Positions 1 through 11,700 of a stretch of DNA of 64,000 bases are shown in pieces. Within the stretch, counting starts at the first letter, position 1, and each line of letters begins with the position of its first letter. A program made the position numbers and the translations under genes. The stretch spans positions 6,724,501 through 6,788,500 of the forward strand of contig JAVTVJ010000072.1 of the NCBI GenBank assembly GCA_034509425.1, given 5' to 3'. The notes below the pieces were generated by a model that did not search any database, was not told where the DNA came from, and saw only the letters and a list, made by a program, of their open reading frames with translations. Origin of the DNA: Eopsaltria australis. Lineage: Eukaryota; Chordata; Aves; Passeriformes; Petroicidae.

Positions 1-79
1 CCTGGGACAGGGACCCTTGCCAAGACCTCTCTAGCTCTGAATGCAGTGGGGCCCATTCTTTACTCCCTGCACCCCATAC

Positions 80-362
80 CTGTGCCACTGGCCGCGTTGC
101 TCAGTGTCACATTGCCAGCCACTGCCTCGATGAATATTTCCACATTGCTTCCTTCAGCATGAGCCCCTTCCCCAGGCATCGATGCCTCTGCCAGCAGCAA
201 GTCCTGGCTGGCAGCCAGCGGGGGTGTCCCAGCCAGACCAGTGCTGGCCACACCAGAGCTTCCCACGGCTCCCACCTCTCCCGGTGTGGGCAGGAGCAGC
301 TCCGAGCACAGGGTCTCCATCTCCCTGCTGGCACCCTCTGATACAGTCACTGCTGTGCTCAT
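80..362 (-). CDS. ZNF142: ZNF142, first coding exon only (partial gene)
   Basis: This is the N-terminal coding exon of the C2H2 zinc-finger protein ZNF142; the rest lies off the left edge. The exon runs 397 to 80 on the minus strand, with an acceptor (pyrimidine tract then CAG) just above 397 and a donor CAG|GTATGG at 80/79. Translation starts at ATG 362-360 (MSTAVTVSEG). The segments METLCSELLL and VEIFIEAVAGN resemble the start of human ZNF142 as I recall it (MDGLCPELLL, MEIIVETVAG). About 94 residues are encoded, acidic and probably disordered, and the zinc fingers are not in view. The position head to head with BCS1L matches the human locus and supports the call. An in-frame GTG at 368 is not needed as a start. 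The product is inferred to be a nuclear DNA-binding protein. Confidence 0.82.
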
Positions 363-397
363 TGCCACCTTGGCACTGGGCTGGATGACCTCTCAGT

Positions 398-899
398 CTG
401 AAAGAGAAGAAAGCACTTTAAATGAAGGACATCCCAGAGCCCAAAAGGAATTTAGGGAGCAGCCTGTGATGCCAGTCTCGAAGCAGGGCATCTCAACGCT
501 GGCTCCTTTCTGCTGCTCCCCAAGCAGGCCGCTGGCCAGCCCTCTATCATGGGATAGACAAGAGTGCAAGGACACCTGTATCGTCTCCCCGAGCACAACA
601 CCCACGGCTTGCTCCCTGGGTCCGGCTGGGCCGACCCCCGAGCCCACTCTCAGAGCTACGCCCAGTCTCCACGCAGCAGGTGCCCTCAGGAGTCCCGCCC
701 GGCCAGGCTCCCCCCAGCCGTTCGCCCTTCACCCGGGCTGTCCCCGGCACCCCCAGACCCTCACCCCAGGTTGTTCCCGGCCCTCCCAGCCTCTCGCTCC
801 TCACCCCGAGCTGTCCCCGGGTGCACCCAGCCTTTCGCCTCTTACCCTGGGCTGTCGCCAGAGTCCCCTCAGCCCGGGCTGTCCCCGCCGCCCCGGGTC
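398..899. other. ZNF142 5' intron and upstream region
   Basis: This is GC-rich sequence between the first ZNF142 coding exon and the shared promoter, presumed to be ZNF142 intron 1. It contains a degenerate tandem repeat (712-890). A 270-codon plus-strand open frame crosses it, but it is proline/serine-rich, low complexity and follows the repeat, so I do not treat it as a gene. Confidence 0.6.
712..890. repeat. Degenerate minisatellite, about 28-40 bp period
   Basis: Five imperfect copies of a C-rich unit built on CCCGGGCTGTCCCCGG are visible, starting near 732, 765, 805, 845 and 873. Between them lie variants of CCCAGCCTCTCGCTCCTCAC. Copies differ by several substitutions, so the array is old or evolving. 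It lies next to the ZNF142/BCS1L promoter. Confidence 0.7.
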
Positions 900-1049
900 T
901 CCCTGCCCCGGCACATCTCGGTGGTGGAGTCGGGCGGCGAGAGCGCCGCCCTTTGTGCCTCTCGCGCAGCCGCTCTGCCCGCCCGGCCGGCCCCGCTCTA
1001 TGGTGCGGCCGGAAGCGGCGCGGGCGGCAGCGGAAGCGGCGCGGCGCAG
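900..1049. promoter_or_regulatory. Bidirectional CpG-island promoter of ZNF142 and BCS1L, with BCS1L exon 1
   Basis: This CpG-dense, TATA-less stretch lies between the divergent genes. Two ETS/GABPA-like GGAA motifs are present: CCGGAAG at 1009-1015 and CGGAAGCGG at 1031-1039. A splice donor GCGCAG|GTGAGC at 1049/1050 marks the end of a noncoding BCS1L exon 1. Transcription start sites cannot be placed exactly from sequence alone. A shared promoter is known for the human pair, and GABPA/NRF-2 commonly controls mitochondrial genes such as BCS1L. Confidence 0.7.
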
Positions 1050-1857
1050 GTGAGCGGCGGCGGCGGCGGCACCGGCTGGAGCGGGGCCGGGAGCGGCGCG
1101 GGATCCTCCGCGGAGCGCCCGGGGCTGCGCCTCTGCTGCGGGGAAGGCCGGTGTGGATCCCGGTTTTTGCAGGAGAGGGTGGGGCTCCTGCCGGGGTAGG
1201 GAGAGGGGGCTGCGGGACCCTGCCCACGGGACGCTGTGCCCTGGGAAAGAGGAAGGTCACGCCTTGTGGAGGTGGAATTGTGCACCTGAGGGAGCAGAGC
1301 GTGTCTGGCGGGGAAGGCTCCCCCTCGTTCCCAGTACATGACAGACCTGCTGGGGGAGGTGGAGAAGCTTCAGGCCCCGGGAGCATGCGGCTGTAATGCA
1401 GACATGGAGGTGCGCCTTCTCCCACCGTCGTGTGCCCGTTCTCAGCAGCAAAGACCCGGCTCTTGGCTCAGCCGGGGAATGTGCCTCAGCTTTTTCAAAC
1501 GATAAACCTTAAATAATTGCAGTACTCATAATTTCTTGCTGTTTAAAGAATAAAACCCTGTAAAATTCTGGGCTTTTTGTCTTGACTGAAGAAGCTATAG
1601 ATGCTCCCGTGCTTCTTGAAGAGCCTCTTGGCGCCCTCCTGCTTGGCTCACCCAGTGGCCTAAAGAGAGGGAGAAGGTTCCTGCAGCTGGCAGGAACACT
1701 TGGTAATAAGCACAGATGTGGGAAATCCAGATGTGCCACGCAGCCTCTCACCTTGATGCCTGGCCATGATAAAGGGTAGGGAACTGTGGGTGATCTGTTG
1801 TGTTCCTTGCTACCATTCAGTCTTTCCTCACAGGTTTGTTGCCGAAGTACAGAAACA

Positions 1858-1881
1858 ATGCTGTGGAAAGGAGCTGCCTAA
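1858..1881 (+). promoter_or_regulatory. Upstream ORF (7 codons) in the BCS1L 5' UTR
   Basis: Exon 2 of BCS1L starts at 1834 after CACAG. It carries ATG 1858-1860 with A at -3, followed by six codons and TAA at 1879-1881, just 9 nt before the main ATG at 1891. Such a uORF would be expected to reduce or tune initiation at the BCS1L start. Confidence 0.55.
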
Positions 1882-1890
1882 CCTCCCACG

Positions 1891-4800
1891 ATGCCCCTTT
1901 CTGACTTTGTCTTAGCACTGAAGGACAACCCATATTTCGGGGCAGGGTTTGGCCTCGTGGGGGTGGGCACAGTCCTGGCAGCAGCCCGTAAGGGGGCCCA
2001 GTTTGGGCTGGTGGCTTTCAGGCGCCACTATATGATCACCTTGGAGGTGCCCTGCAAGGATAAGAGCTACCAGTGGCTGCTGAACTGGGTCTCCCACCAC
2101 GCCAAGCACACGCAGCACCTCAGCGTTGAGACGTCGTACCTGCAGCATGAAAGTGGGCGTGTCAGCACCAAGTTCGACTTTGTCCCCAGCCTCGGGAATC
2201 ATTTCATCTGGTAAGAGAGGGTAGGGGAAAGCAGTTTGGGGATTGAGCCTCACTTGGGCAAACTGGGGGGCCTGTAGAGGCAGTGGAAAAGATCCTGCCT
2301 CTTTTCTGGGTCTGGGTTAGGGCAGCAGATGAAGAGTAGCAAGAACGGCTTGCACTCAGGAGTGTGAAATTATTTCCTTGCATGAGATGAGTGTTCTTGA
2401 TGCATGAACCAGGCGTTGGTGTTGGATCACTGTACCCCCGCTGTCTTCCTGCCCCAGGTACCGCAGGAAGTGGATTCGTGTCGAGCGCAGCCGGGAGACA
2501 CAGATGCTTGACCTGAACACAGGGACCCCCTGGGAGTCTGTCACCTTCACTGCACTGGGCACTGACCGGGAGATCTTCTTCAATATCCTTCAGGAAGGTC
2601 TGTAGGGGAGCTGTGTGGGGTCCTGCTGGAACAGCAAATCCCTGGAGATTCCCAGCGCTTCATGGGAGATCTTGTTCCCTGGCTGCCCCTGAGAGCTGCC
2701 CCTGTGCCTCTCTCTGCAGCCCGGGAACTGGCGCTGCAGCAGCAGGAGGGGAGGACGATCATGTACACGGCTGTGGGAGCAGAGTGGCGTCAGTTCGGCT
2801 TCCCCCGCCGCCGCCGGCCCCTCAGCTCCGTGGTGCTGGAGGAAGGCGTGTCAGAGAGGCTGGTTCAGGACGTCAAGGAGTTCATCAGCAACCCCAAGTG
2901 GTACAGTGACAGAGGCAAGGCTCTGGTGTTGTGTGCTCTGTACGGTGTGGGGTGGGGCAGGATGCTCATGGTCTGGAATTGGCTGTGGAGAGATTTTTCC
3001 CTGCTGCTTACCTTCCCCAGGTGTGTCCTCTTGGCATGCTCAGCACAGCACCACAGCTTGGAGGGCGGGAGCACAGAGCAATCCAGGTTATCCTAAAAGA
3101 ACACTGTCTTCTTAGGGATCCCCTACCGAAGAGGCTACCTGCTGTATGGTCCTCCTGGCTGTGGGAAAAGCAGCTTCATGTGAGTATTGCCACAGCAGCT
3201 CTGGGCCACAGCAGCCTTGGAGGAGAGGGTGTGCATGAATTTGGGTTTGGAATACAGGAGTGGGCTGTGCCCTGTGTGCCCTTGCTTTGCACAGTGCTGC
3301 ATAGTATGGGCAGGCTAAACGGGGGGCTTCTGCCCACCCCTCAGATCTGATCCCTGCTGGAAAAGGACCCCTCTGCCCTCTCCCTTATTGCTAGGGGGAG
3401 AAATCTGCTTCTTCCTTGACTGCGGGCTTTCCCACTGCAATTCACCTTTGTGGTTTGTGTCCTTTCCAGCACTGCCTTGGCTGGGGAACTGGAGTACAGC
3501 ATCTGCCTGCTGAGCCTCAGTGACCACAGCCTCTCTGATGACCGGCTCAATCACCTCCTGAGTGTAGCACCACAGCAGAGCATCATCCTGCTGGAGGATG
3601 TGGACGCTGCCTTCGTCAGCCGGGACCTTGCTGCTGAGAGTGAGCACTGCCCCTGTTCCTGGGCCAGCAGCAGTAGGGAGGCTGTACTGGGAAAATGTTT
3701 GGACTGTGGGCTGCTCAACCGCACCAGCAGAGACCAGGAGTGGGGGAATCTCTCAGACCTCAGGGCCCAAACTGGAACTTGCCCAGTTTTGGCTAGGCTG
3801 TAAAAGGGAATTTGGATCCTTTATCCTCAGGCAAAGGTCCTTCTCCTGCCCAGCTACTTTCAGCATGAGGGAGAAGGTGGCTTTCCTTCTCATTCTCTGT
3901 GTTCCCATGGGTGTGGGCAGGGGAGATCAGTGTGCTGCCAGCCAGGCAGAGGATCAGCCTCCAAGCAAGGAATGAGCGGGGAGCTTGGCATAAGCCTCTG
4001 GTGATAGGAAGGTGGCCCACAAGCCTATGCAGGGTTAGTGGCCAACGGCTACAGTCTCACTCTGTTCCCAGATCCAGCTGTGTACCAAGGCATGGGGCGC
4101 CTGACCTTCAGCGGTCTCCTCAATGCGCTGGATGGCGTGGCCTCCACAGAAGCCAGGATTGTCTTCATGACCACCAACTATGTGGACAGGTCAGAGCTGC
4201 CCCTGGAGGGAGTGGGGTGGGTAGCACAGGAAAACCTTGCTCCCTTTTGCTGGGCTTTATTTATTGAATCCAGCATGAAGACTGGGGGTTTGGATTTCCC
4301 ACATCCTCTCTGGAGATGCAGATCCTTTGATTGCTGATCAGGATCCCTTTTGCTGGAGCCTCAGATGCCTACTTGCTATTCAGAACATGGTTGTGTCCTT
4401 CAGGAGTGGTACCACCTTCCTGCCTGTGGGGAGCTGCAAGTTTTAGGGTTGTGTCCAAGCTGTGAGTGAAGTGCTGGTCCCATGTGCAGCCCATTGGGTT
4501 GGTGGGATGCAGCCTCAGCTCACGGTGCCTGGACAGCTGCTGTGCTGTGGCAGGCTTGGCTCACTCCAGACCAAGCTGGCCTAGGGCTTTGTTCAGAGGT
4601 TGCTCATGGGACAGAGATGGGCAGAGCTGTTTCCCAGGACGTTCATTCCCAGGACTCAACTTTGGAGTCAGTCCTGCTCCAGCTCTCTCCTTTCTTTTTG
4701 AGTTGATTTCCCCCCTCAGTCTCCCCAGGGATGAACCCGTTTCCCCCCTTTACCATCTCACAGTGCATGACACTTTGCATAAAGGACAGGGGCTGTGCTA

Positions 4801-5136
4801 GTGTGGACTGGGGCTTCCTGCAGGACCCACCCTGAACAGATGCTTTGATCAGGTTTTCCAGCACCCCCTTTGTCTCTTGACAGGCTGGACCCAGCCCTGG
4901 TGCGTCCTGGCCGTGTGGATCTGAAGCAGTATGTGGGCCACTGCTCCCACTGGCAGCTCGCCTGCATGTTCCAGCGCTTCTACCCCGAGCAGCCCCCGGC
5001 TGCAGCCCAGCGCTTTGCGGAGCAGGCACTGGCGGCTTCCAAACAGATCAGCGCTGCCCAGGTGCAAGGCCACTTCATGCTTTACAAGACAGACCCTGAA
5101 GGAGCCACTGCAAACATAAGCTCCAGCCTGCTGTGA
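1891..5136 (+). CDS. BCS1L: BCS1L, mitochondrial AAA-ATPase chaperone for complex III assembly
   Basis: Coding exons are 1891-2210, 2458-2597, 2720-2914, 3116-3179, 3470-3639, 4072-4189 and 4884-5136, giving 419 aa, the same length as I recall for human BCS1L. The protein is an inner-membrane AAA ATPase that translocates the folded Rieske Fe-S protein into complex III. A single membrane segment lies near residues 16-32, followed by the BCS1-specific domain. The AAA module has Walker [10 protein letters not shown] (230-238), Walker B ILLEDVDA with E282/D283, and the arginine-rich [13 protein letters not shown] segment. There is no cleavable presequence; targeting is internal, as is known for the family. 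The noncoding exon 1 ends at 1049 and exon 2 begins at 1834. The intron after 2914 uses a GC donor. No canonical poly(A) signal was recognised downstream. It is divergent from ZNF142 and convergent with RNF25. Confidence 0.98.
2915..3115 (+). other. GC-AG intron in BCS1L
   Basis: The exon ends ...GACAGAG and the intron begins GCAAGG, a good match to the GC-donor consensus AG|GCAAGT. The acceptor is CTTCTTAG at 3115. This join gives DRGIPYRRG exactly as in human BCS1L. No nearby GT donor keeps the frame and the conserved residues. Confidence 0.85.
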
Positions 5137-5739
5137 CCAGGGGCCAGCTTTCCCTTGTGACACAGGGAGGACTGGGACAAAGATTTGACCATTGTGGGGA
5201 TGCGATGCAGCTGCCCACCTGCACAGGCCAGATGTCTGTTCACCTCTGCCTCTCCTATGCCTTGGTTTTGGAGTCAGAGCTGCCAGCCTCGCAGCAAGGG
5301 AGGGAATATGGCTCTTGCTGCTCCCCAGACTTGAGTGCTACTGCACCAGCCCTGCTCACCAGTGTGCCTCATGCTGGGATTGCTGTAAGCTACCAAGGCT
5401 CCTGGTGTGAGTCCCCTTCCTTGTGGGTCAGCCTGAAGGTGCCCCAGAAGGGCGTTTCCTTTGGACAGGACATTGGGGTTCTACACTTCTAAAAGCATCT
5501 GGTTTTTTAAGAGGACAGTGGTCTCACTGGTTTGTGAATATCCTCTGTGAAGTGCACAACACAGCTCTTGTCTCTCTGGTCCATTTTCCTGTTAGTTGGC
5601 CCTCTATCCAGCTGCTGGTCCAGAGCCCTCCTGACCAGGGCCTGGCAAGGCCAGTACCGCAAATCCAGTGTTTCTGAAAAAAAGATAGCTCCTAAGAGAC
5701 AACTCATAGTGCCTTGGGCTCCAGGCTGGTACCACTGCT

Positions 5740-5774
5740 CCTGCTGAGTTATGATGTCCTGCTGAGTTATGATG
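5740..5774. repeat. 17-bp perfect tandem duplication
   Basis: The unit CCTGCTGAGTTATGATG occurs at 5740-5756 and again at 5758-5774, separated by one base. It appears to be a recent local duplication in the BCS1L 3' flank. Confidence 0.9.
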
Positions 5775-6417
5775 GCAAGCCACAGATCTGCTTGGATATT
5801 GTTCCTAGGTGGGCATGACTGCCCTTCCCACCAGAGGAGATGTGGGGCCCTGGAGCTACATGAGAGCAGATGAAAGGCTTTGGCCAGTTACAGTGTCTCT
5901 TCCCAAGAACTCTCCCCTTCCAGTCCCCCTTTCAGAATCCTGAAAATCAGTTTCCCCAGAGCCACTCCTATGTTAATATGGTCAGTTTTGGGGGTTTTGG
6001 TCACCTTGCTGGGGCTGGGGGAGTGGGTTCCAAGCCAAACCCAAATTGTAGGTCACTCCTTAGCCCTCCTCTTGGCTCAGCCCTATGGGGCCAAGGGCAT
6101 AGCCAAGAGCACATGGCAAGACACAGGTGCAGTCAATGGCACCTGGATGGATTTTAGTGCCAACAGACACTGCTTTAATGCGACTCTAAACTTGCACAAA
6201 TATTTCTGCAAGTGAAGGGGCAGGATGCAGCTGATTGGCATCTCAAACTCTGGGTTTGGCCATCCCACAGAAGCTCTTCCCTCAAAGCTGGGGGTCAAAA
6301 CTGGCCAGTGAGTGACTGGCAAATGTCCCACAGCTGTCTGGGAGAATGGGGAGTGTTTGAGGGGGAGCCAAAGGGACCCAATGCCACCACACACATCATC
6401 TCTTGCTGCTTGCTTTT

Positions 6418-6575
6418 AATAGTGTTAATGCTACAGGTGCTGCCAGTGCCTTTGTGCCCGGCCTGAGGGCTTTTGCCAGTTAAGCCTCACAACAGCCTTG
6501 TGAGGTAGGTGAATGACACAGGTGGATACCAAGCAAGGGGACCCAGGTCAGCGTGCAGGCTCTCTTCCTCCCCTC
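6418..6575 (+). mobile_element. Ancient MIR/CORE-SINE fragment
   Basis: Positions 6440-6515 contain GTGCCCGGCCTGAGGGCTTT and, after a gap, CCTCACAACAGCCTTGTGAG then GTAGGTGA. This closely follows the MIR core consensus as I recall it (GTGCCAGGC..CTGTGCTAAG.GCTTT..TTAATCCTCACAACAACCCTATGAGGTAGGT). A weaker tail match, GGGACCCAGGTCAG, follows near 6537. It is a degraded plus-strand copy of an amniote-wide SINE, with no coding capacity. Confidence 0.75.
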
Positions 6576-8760
6576 TGACCTGGAGGTTTGCTTTGTTTAT
6601 CCCAAATTCGTTTCCACATACTGTTGCAAAATGCCCTCTGCTCCAGACTGACAGCAGTGAGTCAGAGAGGGTCCTTCCTAAAGCACTACTCCCAGGGAAG
6701 AATCCCTTCCCACTAACACATCTGGCATTTGATTGAAGTTATCCAAGTCCTCACTCTGATTTCCATGGCTGAATTCCCATGCTCCAAACATGGCATGGTG
6801 ACTTTCCTCCTGAGAGTAATCCTGGCTTACCAGAGCAAGCTAAGGAGCTTCAGCTGCTGTGAGGGGCAGAGATCTTCCATATTTCTTTCAGGACACAATC
6901 AAATGCCTTACTTGGAGCACAGCAGTTTCACCAGTGAAGGCAGGAGGCAGCAGAACATGCACCAATGTCAGGTGAAGTTTACGCCTTTTCACCCATGTGT
7001 GGGCAGGCCATTCTCCCAGAAAACAGCTGAACAAGGACAGAGGGAGCACTGAAAAATTAGGGCTCCCTTCAGGGCACGAGTGCTCAGCCCTCATCTGCAG
7101 GAGGGCACAACATCTGTCTCTCAGATCACCTAGCCCAGGACAGGTAGTGTAGGCTCAGGCCAAGGAGGGAGAAAAAAAGAATTATTTTAGAGCAGGTTGG
7201 AAATTTAAGCACAGAAGGTTCCTGGCCAGCAGGCTGAGTCAACCCCTTCAGGTCAAGACCAGGCATGGAGTAAGCAGGGCAGCAGATGAGGAGTTCTCAG
7301 TCAGATGTGGTGTGCCAAAGCTCAGCCAGACAGATGTGTGTGCTGGCAAATGTCCTCCTGGCACACACAGCCATTGGTTTCCTGGGGATCTCACATGAAG
7401 TTCTGGCAAGTCCATTGTAGCACTACTATTTTTGCACTTAGAAGGAGGAAGACAATAACAACCCACATGTGGGCACAAGAGGTGGGGGACAAGGCACAAA
7501 CAAGTGTGAAGGAATCAGTATTGTCCAGGTGAGGCAGAGAGCTTATGCTAAGCCAGGCAAAGCAGGGAGCCCTCCTGCCACCCAGGAGTGCCAGGGGAAG
7601 GTCTCTGCCCCAGCCCTGCTTGTAGGGAACAGGGAAGGAATTGAGAAATACCAGGGATCAACACCTTTGCTCCAAAAAACAACAAACAGGAGCAAGAGGG
7701 CAGAGGAAACAAAGGGAGCAGGCTCTGGAGAAGACCCAACGAATTAATTTAATAGCATTGCCCCACTTCAGAGGCTTGGGATCACTCTTTGTGGCTTTGG
7801 ATTGGGACACCATTTACATCTGTGGAGCAGTAGCAGATGTAACTGCACCAAGTTAGTTTAAACAGCAAATCCTCTTTAAGCAATATCAGCTTGAAGATTA
7901 CAGGAGGATAACAGTATCCAAAATACTGGGGCATGTCTTCACTTCTGGGTTGTCAGCAGTGCCAAGAGACAGCCTGGCCTTGGACAGGGATTCTGACAGA
8001 TAGAAGTTACAAAGCAGAGTCCTCTCTTTCGAGGTTCCCCACAACAGCTTCAGCCTGCGCAAAAGCAGCTGAAAGACAGGGCAGGAACTCCAGCTAAATA
8101 TGGGCTTCCTGGAGAAGCAAGAGCCAAGGTGAAGTCTTAGCCACCAGACAGCTGTGACCTGCCAATGTGTTGACTTAAACTTAACTTGGATCTCCTGGCT
8201 GGGACTGGGCAATGTCCTGTGTAATAAGGATTTGCCTGGCCAATCCCAGCAGTTGAGAAGGTGCTCTGAGAAGGAATGGGGCACAGAGCAAGTGGAGCTG
8301 AGCTCCAATATACTGCCCTGGCACAGTCCCGACACCTGCCACCACTGCAGCTCCACTGGCTTCCGGGGAAGGTCTTGCCACAACTTTGGCTCTGCCATGG
8401 CAGCACACTGAGCTCAGTCCCTTTGCTCTGTAGGTGTGCACATTTCTTGGCATCTCACCTATAGGGACAATGGCTGCAGGTCCCCAAAGCTACTTGTCTT
8501 CTGGGTCCTCTGAGACCAAGGCTGATAAGATCTGTCAAAATTCCACTTCTCCAATGCTGGTGACAGCCAGCTGCACATGCCAGGATGCTTTACACTGCAC
8601 ATACTCTAGCAACACTGCCTGTCCCAAGCTGTCCCATGTGCCATCTGCCTCTTCCCTTCCAAGAGGTACAGTATCTGCTTGCTACCGCTTCATCAGAGCC
8701 TTAATTTTTCTCCCGAGAAACAGCCCTTTTTTCCCCCAGCCCAGCCCCTCATTATTCCTG

Positions 8761-11700
8761 CTAGGAGCCACTCTCCTTCTCAAGATGGGCTTCTCGATGT
8801 CCACTGGGCTTGAACACCCCTCGCCCTCTTGGTGCTCTGGGGTAGGAACCACGCTCCTGAACTCTGGACCTCTCCCACCTTCCACAATCCCAGGGCCTAT
8901 GGTGGCCCTGCCAGTTGGGGGCAGCTTTGTGGTCACTGCGGTTGAACATCAGGTTCTCCTTTTTCCTGCCCCGGGCCTCAGTCCCCTCCTCTGTGCTCCA
9001 TTTCTCCATGTCACGGTGCTCCTCTTTCAAGTCCACAGTTTCTGTTGCTGGTGAGGGGTCTTCATGGCACAACTCCTTTCTTTCAGCCAAGGGAGCAGCC
9101 CTGCTTCTACTGTGAGGCTTTGAAAACTCCTGACTGTGCCGTCCAGCGGGTCTACGCTCTGGTCTCTGGCTGAAGACCCTGGGCCCCCTGGAGCCATGGA
9201 GTGGATGACAGGCTTCCTCTCCTGGTTCCTGTGAGCCACTGCACAGCTGCCTGCCCTGGCCTTTGGAGCCTGGCCTCTCCCCTCTGTGCCTCTCCCTCTT
9301 GCTCAGTTGCTCTCTGGGCACAGCAGACCTCTCAGACCGCCTGGGTTCCGCCCTGGCCTCTGACGCCCCAGCTGGCTCAGGAGCCAAGGCTTGGCTGGGC
9401 AGCGGGGGCACATCCGCAGCGCGGGCACTCACCGACAGCTCAGAGGCAGTGGCTGCTTGGCCTGGATCCACAGCAGCTGGAGGCTGAAAGAAAGAAGTCA
9501 CTGGTTAAGAAAAGAACATGGGTGTGCAGCAGATGACAGCTTGATCCTCAACCCAGAGCCCCCTCAGCAGCTCTCAGCCCACAGTGTCGTACCGCCTGGA
9601 GGCTGATGAAATATCGGTTCCTCTCTGCCTCGGGGTCGATGATTCCCCCTTTCTCTTGCTGTCTCTTGAAAATCAGGCGCAGTTCTTCCTGGTGCTGCAG
9701 CACCTTGGCATCTGGCCTGTATGGCTCCTGAGCAGAAGAAAGCAAGGCAGGGTAAGGGCTCTCTCAACATTTAGCATGGATAGGCAGTGGCAGAGCTCGG
9801 AGCTACTCCCCAAACCCTTCTTTGCACAGTGCCAGGCAACCTGCTTCCTTCTGCCACATTGACCAGGCCTACAGATGCATGGGAAATCCCTGGACAGAAG
9901 CAGAGCATCCCAGTGCAGACCCATTGTTTCTGTAATGACTGCCTTGGGCCATCCTGCTGTGGGGTGGGACACAGAGCAGCTACCATCAAGTCACCCTCCT
10001 GACTTGACTGTATCCCAGTGAGTGCAGGGATGCGTCCCATGGCAGAATCACCTCTCCCCTGGCTATACAACTGAACCTGCTCTTTGTCAGCTGTCCTTTG
10101 GATGGGACATCTAAGAGGACCTGAGAGAGAGAGTGCATGCATTCAACCCTTACAATGTCCCAGTTGAAGCTACCCAGTGAGAAGGCACAGCTGGGGAGGT
10201 GAGCCCCATCTCTTACCAGAGGGTGCTGCGGGGGCGGTGCTGCCTTCAGAGCACAGAGATCGTAGACCAGGGTCTCCCGGCAGACAGGGCACTGCACACC
10301 AACTTCCTGTGGGGAGGAAAGAGGTGACAGCAAACCCGGTCTGAGATCCAGCTCACACACTGCCCCATAACCCCACCCTGGATGTGGAACAAGGCGGGTC
10401 TTCTTCACTCTTCTGCCAAGGTAAGGAAGCCCAGAGACATTCCAGCAGAATGAAAGCAGCTGGGGGTCTCAACAACTGCTGTGGAAGGTGTCTGCACATG
10501 AGGCATGCTGGATGCAGCTCCAGCAGCTGACTGCTTTAGAAAGCACCCCTGCCAACACAGCCCTCAGCCTAGGATCTATTTTTCTCAGCTCCAAAGTGGA
10601 GTGTGTCATCTAGGCAGCACCTCTTTGAAAGGGTTTGTAGGAAGGAGCCTTTGACTTGTTCCATGCTCAGCTGTGCAGTTTGCTCTGCAGCTGACAACTG
10701 TTCCAACAAGTGCTAGGCAGGTTTTATCACCCCAAAACACAGCACTTGTGTTTACCCTGCTGGAACCCCCCACAGTTCAAGGACTAGGACTAGGGAAGGA
10801 GCTCTCTTTTCTACCTCCTGTGGTTCCAGAAGTCTAAAAATGCAACTCCCTTGCTCCCTCTCACAGTAGGCACTGACCCAGAGATCCAATAAACCAACTT
10901 GTTTGGATGGAAAGGGCCCTTGGAGATAAGTCTAATCCCTGCTCTGATTCTCAGCACAGGCTCCGTGTCCCAAAGAGGGTGATAGAGATGTTACAAGGGT
11001 CTGTGCAGGGGGCCAAGGAAGGGCGCCCAGTACCTGTTTGGAGGATGGTGCAAGGTGCTGCTCTCTTTCCTCCTGCTGCATGAGGATCTCCTCCTCCATG
11101 TGCTGGGCATAGCGGGCCAGACAGTGGGAGTGGAAGTAGTGGTAGCACTGGGTCTTTGTGAAAGCTTCTTTCTCCTGTCAAGAGAAAAGGGCATCTTTGA
11201 AGGAGTTCTAAGCAAAGAGTTGTGTAACCACCTAGCTGAGCAGGGTTTTCATTTCCATGTCAGTGGTATCCCTGGGGAACTAGTGCTAGTAGAGCCACCC
11301 AACATCTCCTGTTGGGCTGCATCTCCACTTCCTCAGCAATTACTGGGATGCTGCTTTTTGTTTCAAATGTTAGAAACACTCCTAATGTCAAGATGCAAAG
11401 ATTTTATGACTGATTTCTCCACATGTATTCCTGTGTAACCAGCAGTCCTCCCATCTGATGTGTTCTCCTTCCTAGGCAAGTGCTGACTTTCCTTGCAGCC
11501 CTGGTAAGGCCTGCTGCCCTGTCCCCACAGACCACAGCACCTGCATGGATGTGTTCTAGTACCTCCTGACCACCTGTGTGCTGAACTCCAGGCGAGGTGT
11601 CACCAACACAGAGAAGCTGAAGTGCACCATCAACTAGCCCCAGAGCCTACACTTCTTTGGAGATGCTCCAGCACCATGCCCATTTTCTGTAGAAGATTAT

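Larger units (their letters stand above)
5137..8760. other. Convergent 3' region between BCS1L and RNF25
   Basis: No coding exon was recognised here. It should contain the 3' UTRs of BCS1L (plus) and RNF25 (minus). No strong AATAAA was found for BCS1L. On the minus strand, ATTAAA (TTTAAT on plus) occurs near 7748 and near 6415, and either might serve RNF25. The region also holds a 17-bp tandem duplication at 5740-5774 and a MIR-like SINE fossil at about 6418-6575. All open frames are short and lack recognisable domains. Confidence 0.6.

Noticed and set aside
547..1425. 292-codon minus-strand and 270-codon plus-strand frames across the BCS1L promoter
   Set aside because: They overlap each other, the minisatellite and the CpG island, and are Pro/Arg/Ser-rich with no domain. 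They are best explained by base composition.
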